Positions 20,901 to 33,200 of a DNA stretch of 64,000 nt are shown here, piece after piece (position 1 is the first letter of the stretch; each line of letters starts with the position of its first letter). The position numbers and the translations under genes are program-made. The stretch is taken from IMG/VR virus record IMGVR_UViG_3300025093_000009, positions 52,158-116,157 of that record; one strand, written 5' to 3'. The stretch is from a virus. The notes beneath the pieces were generated by a model. The model did not search any database. It was not told where the DNA came from and worked only from the letters and a program-made list of their open reading frames with translations.

Positions 20901-21250
20901 CTTTTTATTCTCCTACAGAAATAGATATTGTATCAGGTACCAATGGTTATGCTGATTATACAATACCAAATGATAATGGTATTACCCCAACAGTACAATA
21001 TAGAGTTATTAAGAATGGTACTAATGACTATGTATTAAATGCTGATGTAAATATGTATATACCTTATGAAGAAGGTGTTGAACGCCAGGGTGATTACCGT
21101 ACACAATCTATAACTTATAATTTTGATATGAGTCAAGGTTTGCGTGGTTTAGAAGAACAAATGGCAAATCAAAGAGCATATTTTGATCAGGTTAGATTAC
21201 AAAACCAATTGCAACGTAAAAGAGATGAAGCTCAATACGGCAACAAATAA
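17963..21250 (+). CDS. Third large cargo/structural protein
   Basis: The 1095-aa protein is mostly helical and highly charged, with a long helix-rich centre (about 300-460: ALQDLAAAERAAVTWDSYK, EKFKQDREDARMREKIAREN) and a helical C-terminal tail (NQRAYFDQVRLQNQLQRKRD). There is no signal peptide, membrane segment or enzyme motif. The N terminus (YLPEIKPFTPDYKFLSAVLD, TRQDKYDTN) is of a kind I associate with uncharacterised large proteins next to the RNA polymerase gene of crAss-like phages. It lies 59 bases after the previous cargo gene, with a hairpin pair in the gap, and 11 bases before the polymerase gene. Confidence 0.55.
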   Translation: MSTYIKGADTYLPEIKPFTPDYKFLSAVLDTRQDKYDTNFKATNDLYNKVVYADLSRQDTRDRRDQYAEQIAPHIEKISGMDLSIAANVEAAKGVFAPFYEDDLTVKDVMFTAAYRDQMQRADNLKNSPNVDVADKWWDVGVRAMQYQMDEFMNSSADDALRQGLPEYVPDADLFKMSQKILEEMDPPLKMKMDRFALVDNPKFNPNKPEGPGNLRKINNTDWIITEQNGTLVTGAALQQIRNRLMNHPNVQRAYQTKAYVMGMDFATDAVKNGAASSLKAGQEMWANETIRRITAINDKRLPQALQDLAAAERAAVTWDSYKLTNGLVEGSEIDQLHNEELSDIEAYKRDIENMKKIQDEGNLPASDSLAGTLNRAYSMLMQHDIMNDMMESAQAFSARDYEYTMRENQYAVDEKRHLYDMAEIKARAINAMNLEKFKQDREDARMREKIARENAALNNPLNAALQGNNVTIGDAQSIDVATKDGEATQNVDMIQRSNSQYIEADQKLATTQVDDILNMMQLMNPKGDNSSQDQTFGIMLPGDEPGTVEEYRGTIENIKRKLLTRNTTTVDGKEVPGDFKYRNVINDIFTEKNNVFVDTRLQTKNNPNLTLGPEGQTMYDDLYNKMNGPGGTLTQMKGVDAFITDTYEKYEKVYNDEIVQLVQTEDRHVKNLMQNGNMPGLFLNGVPFASKEEYIKYVVQGVEKGEILNVDLDWKWDTGTSNTDYKIPATQTRYTEYGTQSFPVYNEDGSRKYEIDMSAVESEAGMVYDALKTKLNAKLTGQLGDNFVGGDFNSARYGFGGAYSDVVSSPTYNYSLNPLTSNPGAEAEMINLVNQLNYLEKDNKAYGLGYGKLNKEKELLEKNALAVKVWSLYKEDLQTWYGNPKRSNTDAIAPVATLRYKPVFDIASKADKTHAGYEIVFSPEWLASKVSGPASDQYGALTSNEVKLLQGVGDDNEGAGIFMVYDQNFDQNMKSNNTSFYSPTEIDIVSGTNGYADYTIPNDNGITPTVQYRVIKNGTNDYVLNADVNMYIPYEEGVERQGDYRTQSITYNFDMSQGLRGLEEQMANQRAYFDQVRLQNQLQRKRDEAQYGNK

Positions 21251-21261
21251 ATAAGAGACAG

Positions 21262-24200
21262 ATGGAGAATCAATCTAAAACGCCATTAAATAGCGCTATT
21301 GAACAATCTCAGAGACCTGCCCCACAGAGTATTATACCTGAAGGGCAGTTCAAGTTTACCCCTATTGAGGAAATGTTTGAAACCCCAGAGGAGATAAACA
21401 CTAAGAATGTTCTAGCAGATCCAGACTTTTATGCTGGTTTAAATGCTGCTAAGCCAATGATTGATAAGTATGGCATTAATGCTATGGCTAGTTTAGGTGT
21501 TGCTCCAAGCTATTCTTCAGATACATTTAATCCAACAGACCAAGAGAAACCATTAGATATTTATGATGTTGCAGGAAACATGAAAGCTGCAATGACTTTA
21601 ACTCCAAAGTCTCAGGCTGAAGTTCCTGTTTCTCCTACCTTTTCTGGTGCAAGGCAAACTCAATTTATGAGATACTATGAGCATCCAGAGTTTGATGATT
21701 TAGGATATTCTCCTACTTCAAGTATGGAAAACTACTATAACGCAAACTCAACTATTTGGGATGACTTTACTAGAATGCGTAGTCAATGGTGGAGTGTTGC
21801 AGCAGGTGGTTTTGCAAGTGTATATAACTCATATGGTAGCTTATTTAGTGGAAATTATTTAGAGCCAGATTTAGATGGTGCTAGTGATTACGCTGATGCT
21901 ATGGGTATTATGTCTAGTTCAAGAGATGGGGCATTAGCATTTACAAATAATTTATTTGCTAACTCTGCATACACTATGGGTATTATTGGATCTGTAGCAT
22001 TTGAAGAACTTTTATTAGCAGGAGCCACATATCTTTCTGGTGGTTCTGCTGCACCTGTAGCTGTTGCTAGAACAGGTTTTAATATTGCAAAATTAGGTAA
22101 AGCAATATATAGAATAAAAGATATAGGTAAATATTCAAGAACTATTTTACAACAAGCAAGAAATCTAGATACTGCAAGAGATTTTTGGACTGCTGCTAAA
22201 AGTGGTGGTAAAGTAGTAGCTAATGGATTAGGTAATGCATTTACTCCAAATAGTGTAGCAGCAATTAAATCTTTAAAGACAGCAAAGAATACAGGTCAAA
22301 ACTTATCTAATATGGCCAAAGCATCTGTTGCTTTTGGTGGATTTTATAGAGATATCCAAATGGTAAACCTTGCAATGGCAGAAGCTAAGCTAGAGTCAGG
22401 TATGGTATACAATGATGTAATGGCTCAAGGTATGAATGACTTGAGTGCACAAAAAGGTGGTAAAGCATTAACTGAAGAAGAAGTAGCAAGAATACAACGT
22501 AGTGCAGATAAGGCACAATTTTACACCTTAATGGCAAATGCCCCATTAATTTATGCAAGTAACTGGTTTGTGTTAGGTACTGCATTTCGTGGATTCAAAG
22601 GTGCCATTGCTAAATCATTAGGTAACACTTTTGCCAGTGGTGTACAAAAAGGTATAGTTAATACTGCTGGTAAAAAAGCAGTAGATAGTGCTGGTAAAAA
22701 GATTTTAAGTCCTTTTAAAAATGCTGGCCGAGGTTGGAAAGGTTTTACAGCAAAAGTAAAAGCAGGTGGTTGGAGAGGTTTAGTTGGCTCAGGTGCATTA
22801 GCAAGTTTAGATTATTTTGCTGCGAATATTGCAGAAGGTGTTCAAGAGGTTGGTCAAGAAGCTATAGCAGCAGCAACTAAAGGTTATTATGGAGAAGTAA
22901 TAAAAGATCCTACTGCAGGTGGTGAGGCACTACAAAAAGAAATGATGTTGTCTGCAATGGGTAGTCAATTTTCAGAAGAAGGTTTAGAAGTATTTATGTC
23001 TGGTTTTCTAATGGGTGGGTTAGTTAGTCTGCCCCAGAAAGCATTTTTCCAGGGTGTACCTTCAATTTATAACTATGGTTTATTTGGTATGGGTACCAAA
23101 GCACAAAAAGAAGCCTATGCTGAGCATAAAGCCAATAGAGAAGAATTTATAAATAACCTTGTTGAAGTATACAATAAAGCATGGGATAATCAAGCAATTG
23201 ATCCAACAGAGATGCTTGATCCAAATAAAATGAACTTTAATATACAAAAACAAGTTGCTGAAAACATGAAGCAAAATGTATATTCTAAAGATTTATTTGG
23301 TTTTATTGATCAAAAAGATTTTGCTAAGTTTCAACAATACTATACAATATTTGCGGGTGGTAAGGCTAGTGCGTTTAGAAATCAAATAGAAGCATTCCAA
23401 AAATTATCTGATGAAGAATTATCAGAAGCATTTCCTGAGTTAACCAAGGATGAAATCAAAAGTGGTAAAGCACGTGAGCGTATGCAAGACACTCTTGACC
23501 GTATGGATAAAGCAGAGAAAATGTTTTTTGAGGTTGAAGAAAAGTTTCCTAATCCTTTTGATAAAAAGAAGTTCAATAGAAAAACTCAACCACGTGAGTA
23601 TGAACAAGAAGCATATAGACAGGCTGCTTATGAGCATGCTAAGTATTTATATATGTTTACTAATAGCACGTTTGTTAGAGCAACAGAAAGAGCAAATGAT
23701 TTATTTAGTAGACTAGAAAGTGAGCCTTTGTTTGATGGAATGGCTGCTAAAGATTTAACTGTGCTATTAGATGTTGACTCTATTGATAGAGAAATAACAT
23801 TGTTAACAGCAGAGATTGCTGCTACAAAAGGGGCTGATCAAGGTATTGGAGAAACAAATAAAGTAAAAGCTGAAAAAATTAAAAGACTTCAAGCTTTTAA
23901 AAAGTTTGTTAGTGATCCTAAGTTTACAAAGAAAGATGGTTCTTTTGATAGAAGAAGAATGAATGCTTTGAGAAGAGAGTTTAGAAACTATGTTAGATAC
24001 ATGGCTTCTACTTCTGGTGCTTTTGTAAGTGAAGATGCTATGAATGAAGCTCTTGATATGATAGTAGATTATGGTGCCTTAAAAGGTAGACAGAAGACCT
24101 ATTATAAAGCATTGGAGTATTTGGGTAACCCAGAAAGAATAGCAGAAATATCTGATAGACAATATCAAGTAAACAAAGAGTTAGGTGATAGACGTGCTGA

Positions 24201-27200
24201 GTTAGTTAGAGAAGCAGCAGAACAATATACAGATATTATTGAGGCAAATGAATTAGTAAACCAACTTGGAAAACTTGGTATATATCCTGATTTAGTACAG
24301 GTAAGTGCATTTCTTAAAACTGGAAATGCAGATTACTTAACAGACTTTTATGATGATTATGGTTATGTAGATCCAAAAAATAATAAAGCAAGGTATGATC
24401 AAATAGAAAGACTTTTAAATGCTTACAAAGAAACAAGAAGAGAAAAACAAACAGAACAAGCAGAAAAAACTGAAGAGGATATTGCGTCAGAAGCAGCGGA
24501 AGAAACGAGAACAGCTTTAGATCAAATTCTTGATGATGCTGGTTTACCTCCTATAGATATTGATAGTAGTAGGATAACACCTATGTTAGATGAGATCCTA
24601 AGAAATCAGTATAGAAAATATGCAGCTCAACAGGCATTGCTAGATGGTGAACCTCTTAGTCCAGAAGAATGGAATAACAGTAAGCAAGCTAAAAATATTA
24701 AAGCAACATTTATTGCAATGAAAAAAGTTTGGGCAGCTGGACCAATGACAGCTGATCCAAATGGCAATGTTATGTATAATAAGCCTGTAGAAAAACAGTT
24801 CTTAGAAACTGATGAGGGTTTTGCAGAGTTTTTATCTTCTCCTGATAGATTGGCACAAACACCAATTTTAACAACTGTATTAAATCAATCTGACTTAACG
24901 TTAAATGATTTTGTAGAACTAGAGGATATAGATGTTACAGAAGGTGAGGCTTTCCAGGGTAATCAAGCACAAACTGTATATAAAGAAGGACAAACTGCTA
25001 ATGTTATTGAGTATACTATCATAGATCCTCAAACAGATGCAGTAACTAAACAATACCGTATACTAGATAAAAAAGGTAATGAACTATCTAAGGAACAAAT
25101 AGAATTCTTAGATAGTAATTATGGATCTGTATTTGGAACATTCTTAGATGCGTCAAGAGCAAAAGAAGCATTAGTAATGGGCTTAGATGCAAATGTACCT
25201 GATTCAGCACCATTTGCTTTTGATGGTGTTACTGACTTACATCAAGGTATGCAGGTGATGAAAGATGGTATTAAATATATTATCTTAAGTACTCCAAAGC
25301 AAGCAGCAAAAGGTGTATTAAGAATTATTGATGTAACCAAGAAAAACGGAACTAAAAAAGAAAAAGATAAAGCTACTGTAAAAGTATATCCTGGACAGTT
25401 TAATGGATCATACATACCTATTGTTGCTGATTTTAGTTTATTATCAGACAACGTTAGTAGAATCAAAAGTCAAGATTTATTTACTATGTATCCTCACGTC
25501 ACTTATGGTGGGGTAACTGATTTGGATGAGCGTAGAGCTATTTTAGCACAAGCTAAAGAAAGCTTTAATTATATTATGACACAACTATCTCCAAAACAAA
25601 TGGAAAGTTTAGAGTTAGTTGTTATGCTAGATCCAAAAGGCGGTACATTAACACAAGATCAATTAGCTGTTGAAGACATTGCTGGTAATAAATACGGTGA
25701 ATCAAATCCTTTAATTAAAAGATATAGAAGTAAATATTACATAGGAATTAGATTGGGTAGTGAAGATCTAAGACAAGAGCTTCTTAACAATTGGCCTGAA
25801 GATATAACACCAAGTATTAGCTCTGATGGTATCTTTGGTTATATAAATACAGATGCATACTCAATATTTGATCAAGAAACAAGACAAGAAATTGATCCTA
25901 GAAACATGAATTCTAGACAAGCTTCTAATACTGTTTTACCTATTAAATCTAATGAGTTAACTAAAGATGAAAAGCTAGAGGCTGTTAGAAAAGCCTTTAC
26001 ATTAAATGCTTTAATTAGTCAGACATTTGACTCATATGATTTTACTGATGGCCCATTATATTTTCAAAACGGTACACTACCATTTACAATTTCACTAGAT
26101 GTAAAAGGTGGAAGAGTTGTTTTTGATAAAAAAGATAAAAAGCTAGATGCACTTGCTTATAACACAGCAGATGATGCAGGTAATATTTTTGTTTTTAACT
26201 TAAGAGCTAATCCTGAAGTAGCTGGTACTAGAACTTTAGATTATAATACAACAGCACAAGGAGATGAAAGGGTAAAATTATTTGATGATATTATAGCTGG
26301 TTTAGATCTGCAAAATCAAGCAAATATATTAAGCGGACCTGATAGATATGTTGCTATTGTAAAATTACCAAATGGTAAGTATGCTAAAGTAAATCTTAAA
26401 CCTACTAGTTTAACAGAGGAGGAAAGAAATGCTTTATTTGTTAAAGTTGTAGATAAAGCAATAACAGTAGGTAAGATTACTGATGAAGCTAAAGCAACAG
26501 AAGAAGCATATGATTTTAATAATAAAATAGATCTTGAAGATCTGTTTATTAGTTCTGTACCAGGAAATCACATTGAGTTAAAAGTTGGAAAAGATGGTAG
26601 TATATTTTTCTCATTAGACAATAAACAACTTGAAGAGACTATAAACATAGGTCTTACACCTGAAGAAGTAAATTCAACTGATACACAGCAAGAAAAGTTA
26701 GAAACTCTTATTAGTAAATTTAATGAGGATGCCCGTGTTAAAGCTGCAAAAGCGGTCCTTAAACCAAAGAACTTTAGAAGAACATTTAGCAATGAAGCTA
26801 AGGTTGAAACTATAGTAGAAAACTCTACAACACAAGTTGATCCAAAAGTTATAACAGGACAAACTATTATTGTTGGTGCTAGCTCAGAAGCATTACAAAG
26901 TGCTGGTAATGTACCTTTTATTCCTAGATCTAAAAGACAGAAGGTAGAAAGTCAAGAGGAAGTAGAAAATAGTAAGAGACCAGAAACTGCAGAAGAAGCA
27001 GAAGAAAGTGTATTAGATCAATCTGATGCAGAGTTTAATGACAACTTATCAAATGATTTTGCAGATAATCAAGAAAGTATTGATCATTTAATAAATAAAA
27101 TTTTAAGAGGTGAAGAACTTTCTCCACGTGAAGAAGAGATGATGAACAACTCTGTTATTGCAAACAGTGTTAATTTTAAAGTTGCAACATTGGGTGGTCC

Positions 27201-30200
27201 TGGTTCTATGAGTACTTCAACTGAAACTCCAAAGAAAGAAACAAAATTAGATGAAGTAAAAAGAGATATAGAAAACTTAGAAAGAGAACTTACAGAAGGT
27301 TTATCTGGAAAAGAAAAGTATAAAGCTTTAGATGAAAGTAAAGAATATCAAAGACTTCTTAAACTACGTAAGTCACTAGAGAGTGGTGCTAATAAACTTG
27401 TTGGTGCTACTACAGAAGTGCAAAGAGTAGAAGATTACAATGAATTCTTAGATTGGGCAAGTGCAAACTTACCTGATAACTTCTCTATAGAAGATCTTAC
27501 TACTATAGCGGATAATGGTGTAAACGCAGGTTACCAAAGAGTTGGTGCTTTTGTTTTAAATCTTAACCGTATAGCAGGAGGGATTACAGTGGATGGTGTA
27601 ATCTACACTAGTGCAACAAGTCCATTTAAATATCATGAGGCTTTTCATGGTGTATTTAGAATGTTACTATCACAAGAAGACATAAATAAATACAGAAGGA
27701 TTGCTAAAAGAGAAGTAAAAGCTAAATACGGCAATAAATACAAAGAGACTCTAGAAAGATTTAGAAACAGCGCTGAGAAGTATCAGGGTATGACTCAAGA
27801 ACAATTAGAAAATGAGTTTGCTGAAGAGTACATGGCAGATGAGTTTGAAAAGTTCAAGATGAATCCTAAGTCTAGTAAGACAGATGCAGATGTAAAGAAT
27901 CTATTTACTAGAATTATTGAGTTTATAAAAGCAGTATTCTCTAGATATACTACTAATGAATTACAAACACTATTTGAAAATATAGATTCAGGTAAGTATA
28001 GAGATGCTAATCCACAGACAAATGAGTTTACAACGTTAGATGATAGTCTAAGTGGTAATATGAGTATTGCCAATGCATTAATTAGATATGATTCTAAACA
28101 AGAGACTAGAACCGGTAATGATGTAGGATATTTATATTTAGATACAGATATAGCAGATACTATTGTCAGATCTATGGCAGCTATGTTTGTAAAGCAAGTA
28201 CAAGATTTAAAATTATTAGGAGAAGACCAATTTAGTCCACAATCAATGATGGATGATCTTTTACTAGAATTCAGATTATTATATGATACATCTAGTATAC
28301 ACAATGCTGGTATACAAGGACCAAAAAGAGAAGTACTCCAAACAATTGAAGATGCTTTCAAAACATATCCAGAAGACATTAAAAAAGAAGTATTAGCATT
28401 AGTTAACATTATTGCAGACATGCCTGCAAATAAAGAACTAAGAATAGATGAAACTGAAGACACATTAGGATTAAGATCTGTTAGTGAGTTTGATAAAGAG
28501 GCTTCTATGATAGGTGGGTTTAACTCTTTAAGTTTTAAACTGCGTTCATATATTGCTACTACAACTATGGCTGAGACAGACTACTTTGGTAATAAGACAT
28601 TAGCAAATGGTCAAGAGTTAATTGTTCCAGTTAAATTTAATGAAGTCTATAATGGTTTACTAAAAGCTGTAAAAAATACAGAGAGCCATGTAGATATGTT
28701 GAAAAGAGCATATTCTTTTTCTAGATTAAATCCTCAGATGAAGGCTGTTGTTGACAGACTTCTAAATGATGTTGGTGTAACACCAGAAGAATTGAGTTCT
28801 GATGCTCCATTAGCTAATGTAAAAGACGGTGCTTTATTGCAGTCAATATTAAAAGGTTTCCAAAATAGTAGACTAGATTACATATTTGTTGAAAGAGACA
28901 GCAGTGGTGGTATACTTATTTATAAAGCTACAGATAGAGATAATGTTAATTCTCAATTAGACCAGTGGTCTCAAGCTTATATTAATAGAAGGAAGTTATA
29001 TACTAGTGATCCAAATAGAAAGATACGTTTAGTTGATCTTGTAAAATCCATACAAGAAGATATGGACTCTGACACAGGAAGCTTTGTGGATATGCAAGCA
29101 AAATCTAAAAACTATACAGAAAGACTTTTTGACTTAACAGGTTTAAGAATTAGTCCTCTATATATGTTATACACTTTAGGTCAGACTATACCAGCAGCAA
29201 ATAGAGATCCTCAAACACAAATTCTTATTGATGGTTTTTCTGAACAGTCACCAATGTCATATACATTACTGACTGAATTAAATCAGGCTTTCCAACAAAA
29301 TAGAAATATATTTTCTAAAAGCCAAGCGGGTTTATCTTCTAGACTTGCAACACTAGCTGTTCAAAACGCAGCATTTGATGAGTCAGTTGGTGCCACATCT
29401 TTTGTTAATCCAAACAATGATTTGGTTTTTGCTCATCAACTACCAACGTTGCATACTAGAGCAATACAAAGTTTGAATAATGAGGAAACAATAAAGAATC
29501 TAGAGGCTGATGACTTCTTAAAAAACAATTACTTATTAAATAATGAAGCATTTAGAAATCTTTCTAAAGAACAAAAGCTTCAAGTAATAAGACTTGCAGG
29601 TAGTAAAATTAAAGATAAGATTTTAGAAGATGGTTCTGAAACAAATGAGGATCTGTTAAATTCATCTTTAAAACCTAATAAAGCTACACAGGCTTTTGGT
29701 GAGTTCACTCCACAAGAGTTTGCTTTAGAGTTAATCAATTTATATACTGCTGAATTTAATACTAGAAGTGGTGTTGTATCTTCTGTAGAAGGTTTGGGTA
29801 AAACTCAAGTTGGTTTGTCTCCTACTTTTATTAGAGTTATGGAGGCTTCAAACACTGGTGATTTGGTAACACTACCTATAATTAAGGCTGTTACAATGAA
29901 AGGTGACAAGGTAGAACTTACTCCTCAACTTATCAATGTGTTTTATTCTAGTATAGAAAATGAATACTTAAGAATAGCAAGAGAAGCAAGAAGGTTATCA
30001 GTATTTGAAAATACAGGAGTTGATCCCGAAGGATTATCAAACATCCAAGGTTATAATGACAGTAGAGAAGGTAGAGCGTTTAGTTTCTTTAACAATGGTA
30101 ATGTATTTGATGGGGCAACTCAAGATGCTTTAGTTGAAGAAGCTTTTAGATCTGTTGAGTCAGATAACCCAGCTTTAACTCTTAATCAAGCACTTAAGGG

Positions 30201-33200
30201 GGCTGGTAAAACACCAGCTTCTGTAAGAGCAGATATTAAAAGAAATTTAAAACAAGCATTCAAAGATTTTGATGCTATGCTTAATGAAATGCAAATTAAA
30301 GATTTGTTATCTGAGCAAGTAAAATCTGGTTTAACAATAGCACAAGGAGTTCAAAGATCTGAAGTAACTATTTCAGAAGCAAGATTAAATCTGAATAGTA
30401 ATATGAATCATAACTTGCAACAGATATTTTTTAATAACTGGGTAAACTCAAGATCTATCAATGAATTAATACTAGGTGATCAGGCTGTTTCTTTAAAGGG
30501 TATGGTTGATAAAGTTAAAAGAGCAAAGCTTAATAATGCTGCATACTATAGTGCTTACTCAGAAGTTACAGATAACAATCTAGGTATATTCCATCCAAGC
30601 AAATCATTTAATATGTTTGCTTTTTCTGAGCCACAAGCATCATCAACTATTACAGGAAACTCAATTGATAGAGCAGATGCACAAGCTTATATTACGGCTA
30701 AAGGATCAAGATATACTATGTTTGGTTTTGGTAGGTTAAGTCCTGCTATGGCAGAAATGTATGATACAATAGATGTTGGTAATGAAGTTACAGGTGATAG
30801 AATATTTGGTCAAAACACTGAATCATATAGTTTGGCTAAGAATCAAGACTTAATTAACTCTAAGAAGTATGTATATATGGATGGTCAGACAGCAGTTAAA
30901 ATGTCTGTTACTGTATTAACAAAAGAATATACTTCAACGCAACAAGATGGTGTTTGGGTTCCTAAACCTAATATGGAAGAGTTACATTACTTGAGAGAGC
31001 AAATGGAACAAGCTGAGGCTGATAGTGAAACTTTTAGCATGGCAGCTCCTGAGTCCGCTTTAAAAATGATGAAGCAAAATGTAAATACTCTAACACCAGA
31101 AAGTACATTTGATACAAATAGTGATTTAGAGTATACTACTTTAAATACTCAATTCTTAGGATTACAAGTTATTAATCCAAGTAACAAGTTAGTAATTACT
31201 GATCCTTCACAGATTAAATCATTAATTACATCAGAGCATTTGCTTAAAGATGAAAATGGTAAAGATATTAAGGTTACCATATTTGGTCAAAGCTTACCAA
31301 TATCTAAAGTTATTGATGCTTATAATACAGCTGTCTCAGAAAGGGTAATGTTGAATTATAAGAACAAAAGAAATTTAGTCTTTACTTTTGATGCTGCTCA
31401 AGATGAGTTTAGTTTATCAAAAGCCAAAGGTTCAATAACACCAAACTTAGCAGCATTTTTAGATTATGCAGTTGCAGGTTTAAAGGCTAGTGGTGCTAGC
31501 TCAAACCTATTAGAGTTTTTCTCAACTGAGGATGGTCAGCAAAAGTATAATCTTAATAATCCAATTACTGCTGCAAAGTTTCAGCAATTGTTTTTAACAT
31601 ACTTTAGTAGAGGTGTATTTAAAGAATCATCTCCTGGTTTGTCATTATCCCTTGTTTCTGACTTTGGACATAAGATATATAGAAGAGTATATGAAGTAGA
31701 AATAGTAGATGGTGTAACTATACCAGTAAGATCTGAAGTAATTAGAGAAAGAAATTGGAAAGGAACAAAAGATGACTTGACAGATTTACAAGAGCTTACA
31801 TCAAACAATATACCTAGTGAGGGTATAGTTGTACTAGATGATCTTAGAGTAGGTGTTATGGAATACACTGATCCTAAAGACCCAAGTACTGCAACAGGTC
31901 AGAGATATTCTGAATCAATTACATCACCACATAACTCTGAAGTATTAGAATTAATTGCTAATAGTGATAGAGCTATTCCAGATGTTGTTGCAAAAATGTT
32001 TGCTGTACGTATTCCTTCACAAGATAAGCACTCAGCAATGGCAACAAGGATTGTAGACTTTTTACCTGCATACTATGGATCCTCTGCAATGTTCCCTAAA
32101 GAATTAGTAGAAATATCTGGTGCTGACTTTGATATAGATAAAGTATATACTGTAACAAAAGAGTATTATGTCAAAGATGGTGAGTTTATTGAGTACACTG
32201 ACAGTTATGAAGATTATGTTAGATATGTAAACAATAAGGTTAATGAAACTGGTACTACTCTTTCTGAAGCTGCAAGACTATATAAAGATGATGTCTTAGC
32301 TGCAAAATTAGATAATAGTATTACTGAAACAGAGCTTAACATTGTAACAGATAAAGAAGCAGGAGATAAAAGAATTAGTGAAGATGGTTGGAAAGCAATG
32401 TTAACTTTAGGCTTACCAATAACAGAAGCACAATACAATGATTATGTAAAAAATAATGGAGTTCCTTTTGAAGCTCCGTTAAATAATAGAGTTGTTGATA
32501 CTAGATATGCTTTAGTGTCTCATCCTGGTATGACTGAATTAGTTAAAGACAAGAATGCTAACGATAAAAGAAATACACCAATTGCTTATCAAGCAGCTGA
32601 TTTAGAAGTTCTTGAAACTGCATTATCTGAATTAGTTGAGATGGAAGGTGTTCAGCTATTTAAAGATAGAGTAAATGAGGGACAGCAAGATGTAGATAAT
32701 TTTACAGGAATGGTTAGGTCTTTTGAAGCTAACAAAGGTGCTGCAATTGGTCCTATTGTAAAGATTAATCAAAATTTAAATCTACTTACAGAATATAAAA
32801 TATCTCTTAATAGACCTATATCTATAGATGGAAAACCATATCAAAGTTATAGTGTAGATTATATTGGTAATGATAGAAAACAAGATATAGTTTCTGCATT
32901 AATTACTGCTATGACAGATAATGCAAAAGAAAGATTAGCAAGAAAGCTTGGTTTAAATCCAAGTAGTATTGGTGCTGTAGGTAATATGATTGCACTTGGT
33001 ATCCCTCTTGAAACTTCTTTAATGCTTATTAACCAAGCAGAAATAAGAGATATATATACTCAAGCTTTTAACAAAAAAGATAAGTTTGAACCAGGTGTAA
33101 AGAAACTTTTAAATATAAAGATTGCAAAATTATTAAATAGCTTAGAAGAATCTGAAAAGAAAAAGCCTGTAAGATTAACAAGAGAATTGTTTGCAAAAGG

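Noticed and set aside
27795-28463. 222-aa open frame on the minus strand inside the polymerase gene
   Set aside because: It is a shadow of the plus-strand giant gene. Its Ser/Leu-rich composition is what the complement of AT-rich coding sequence gives, and no domain is visible.
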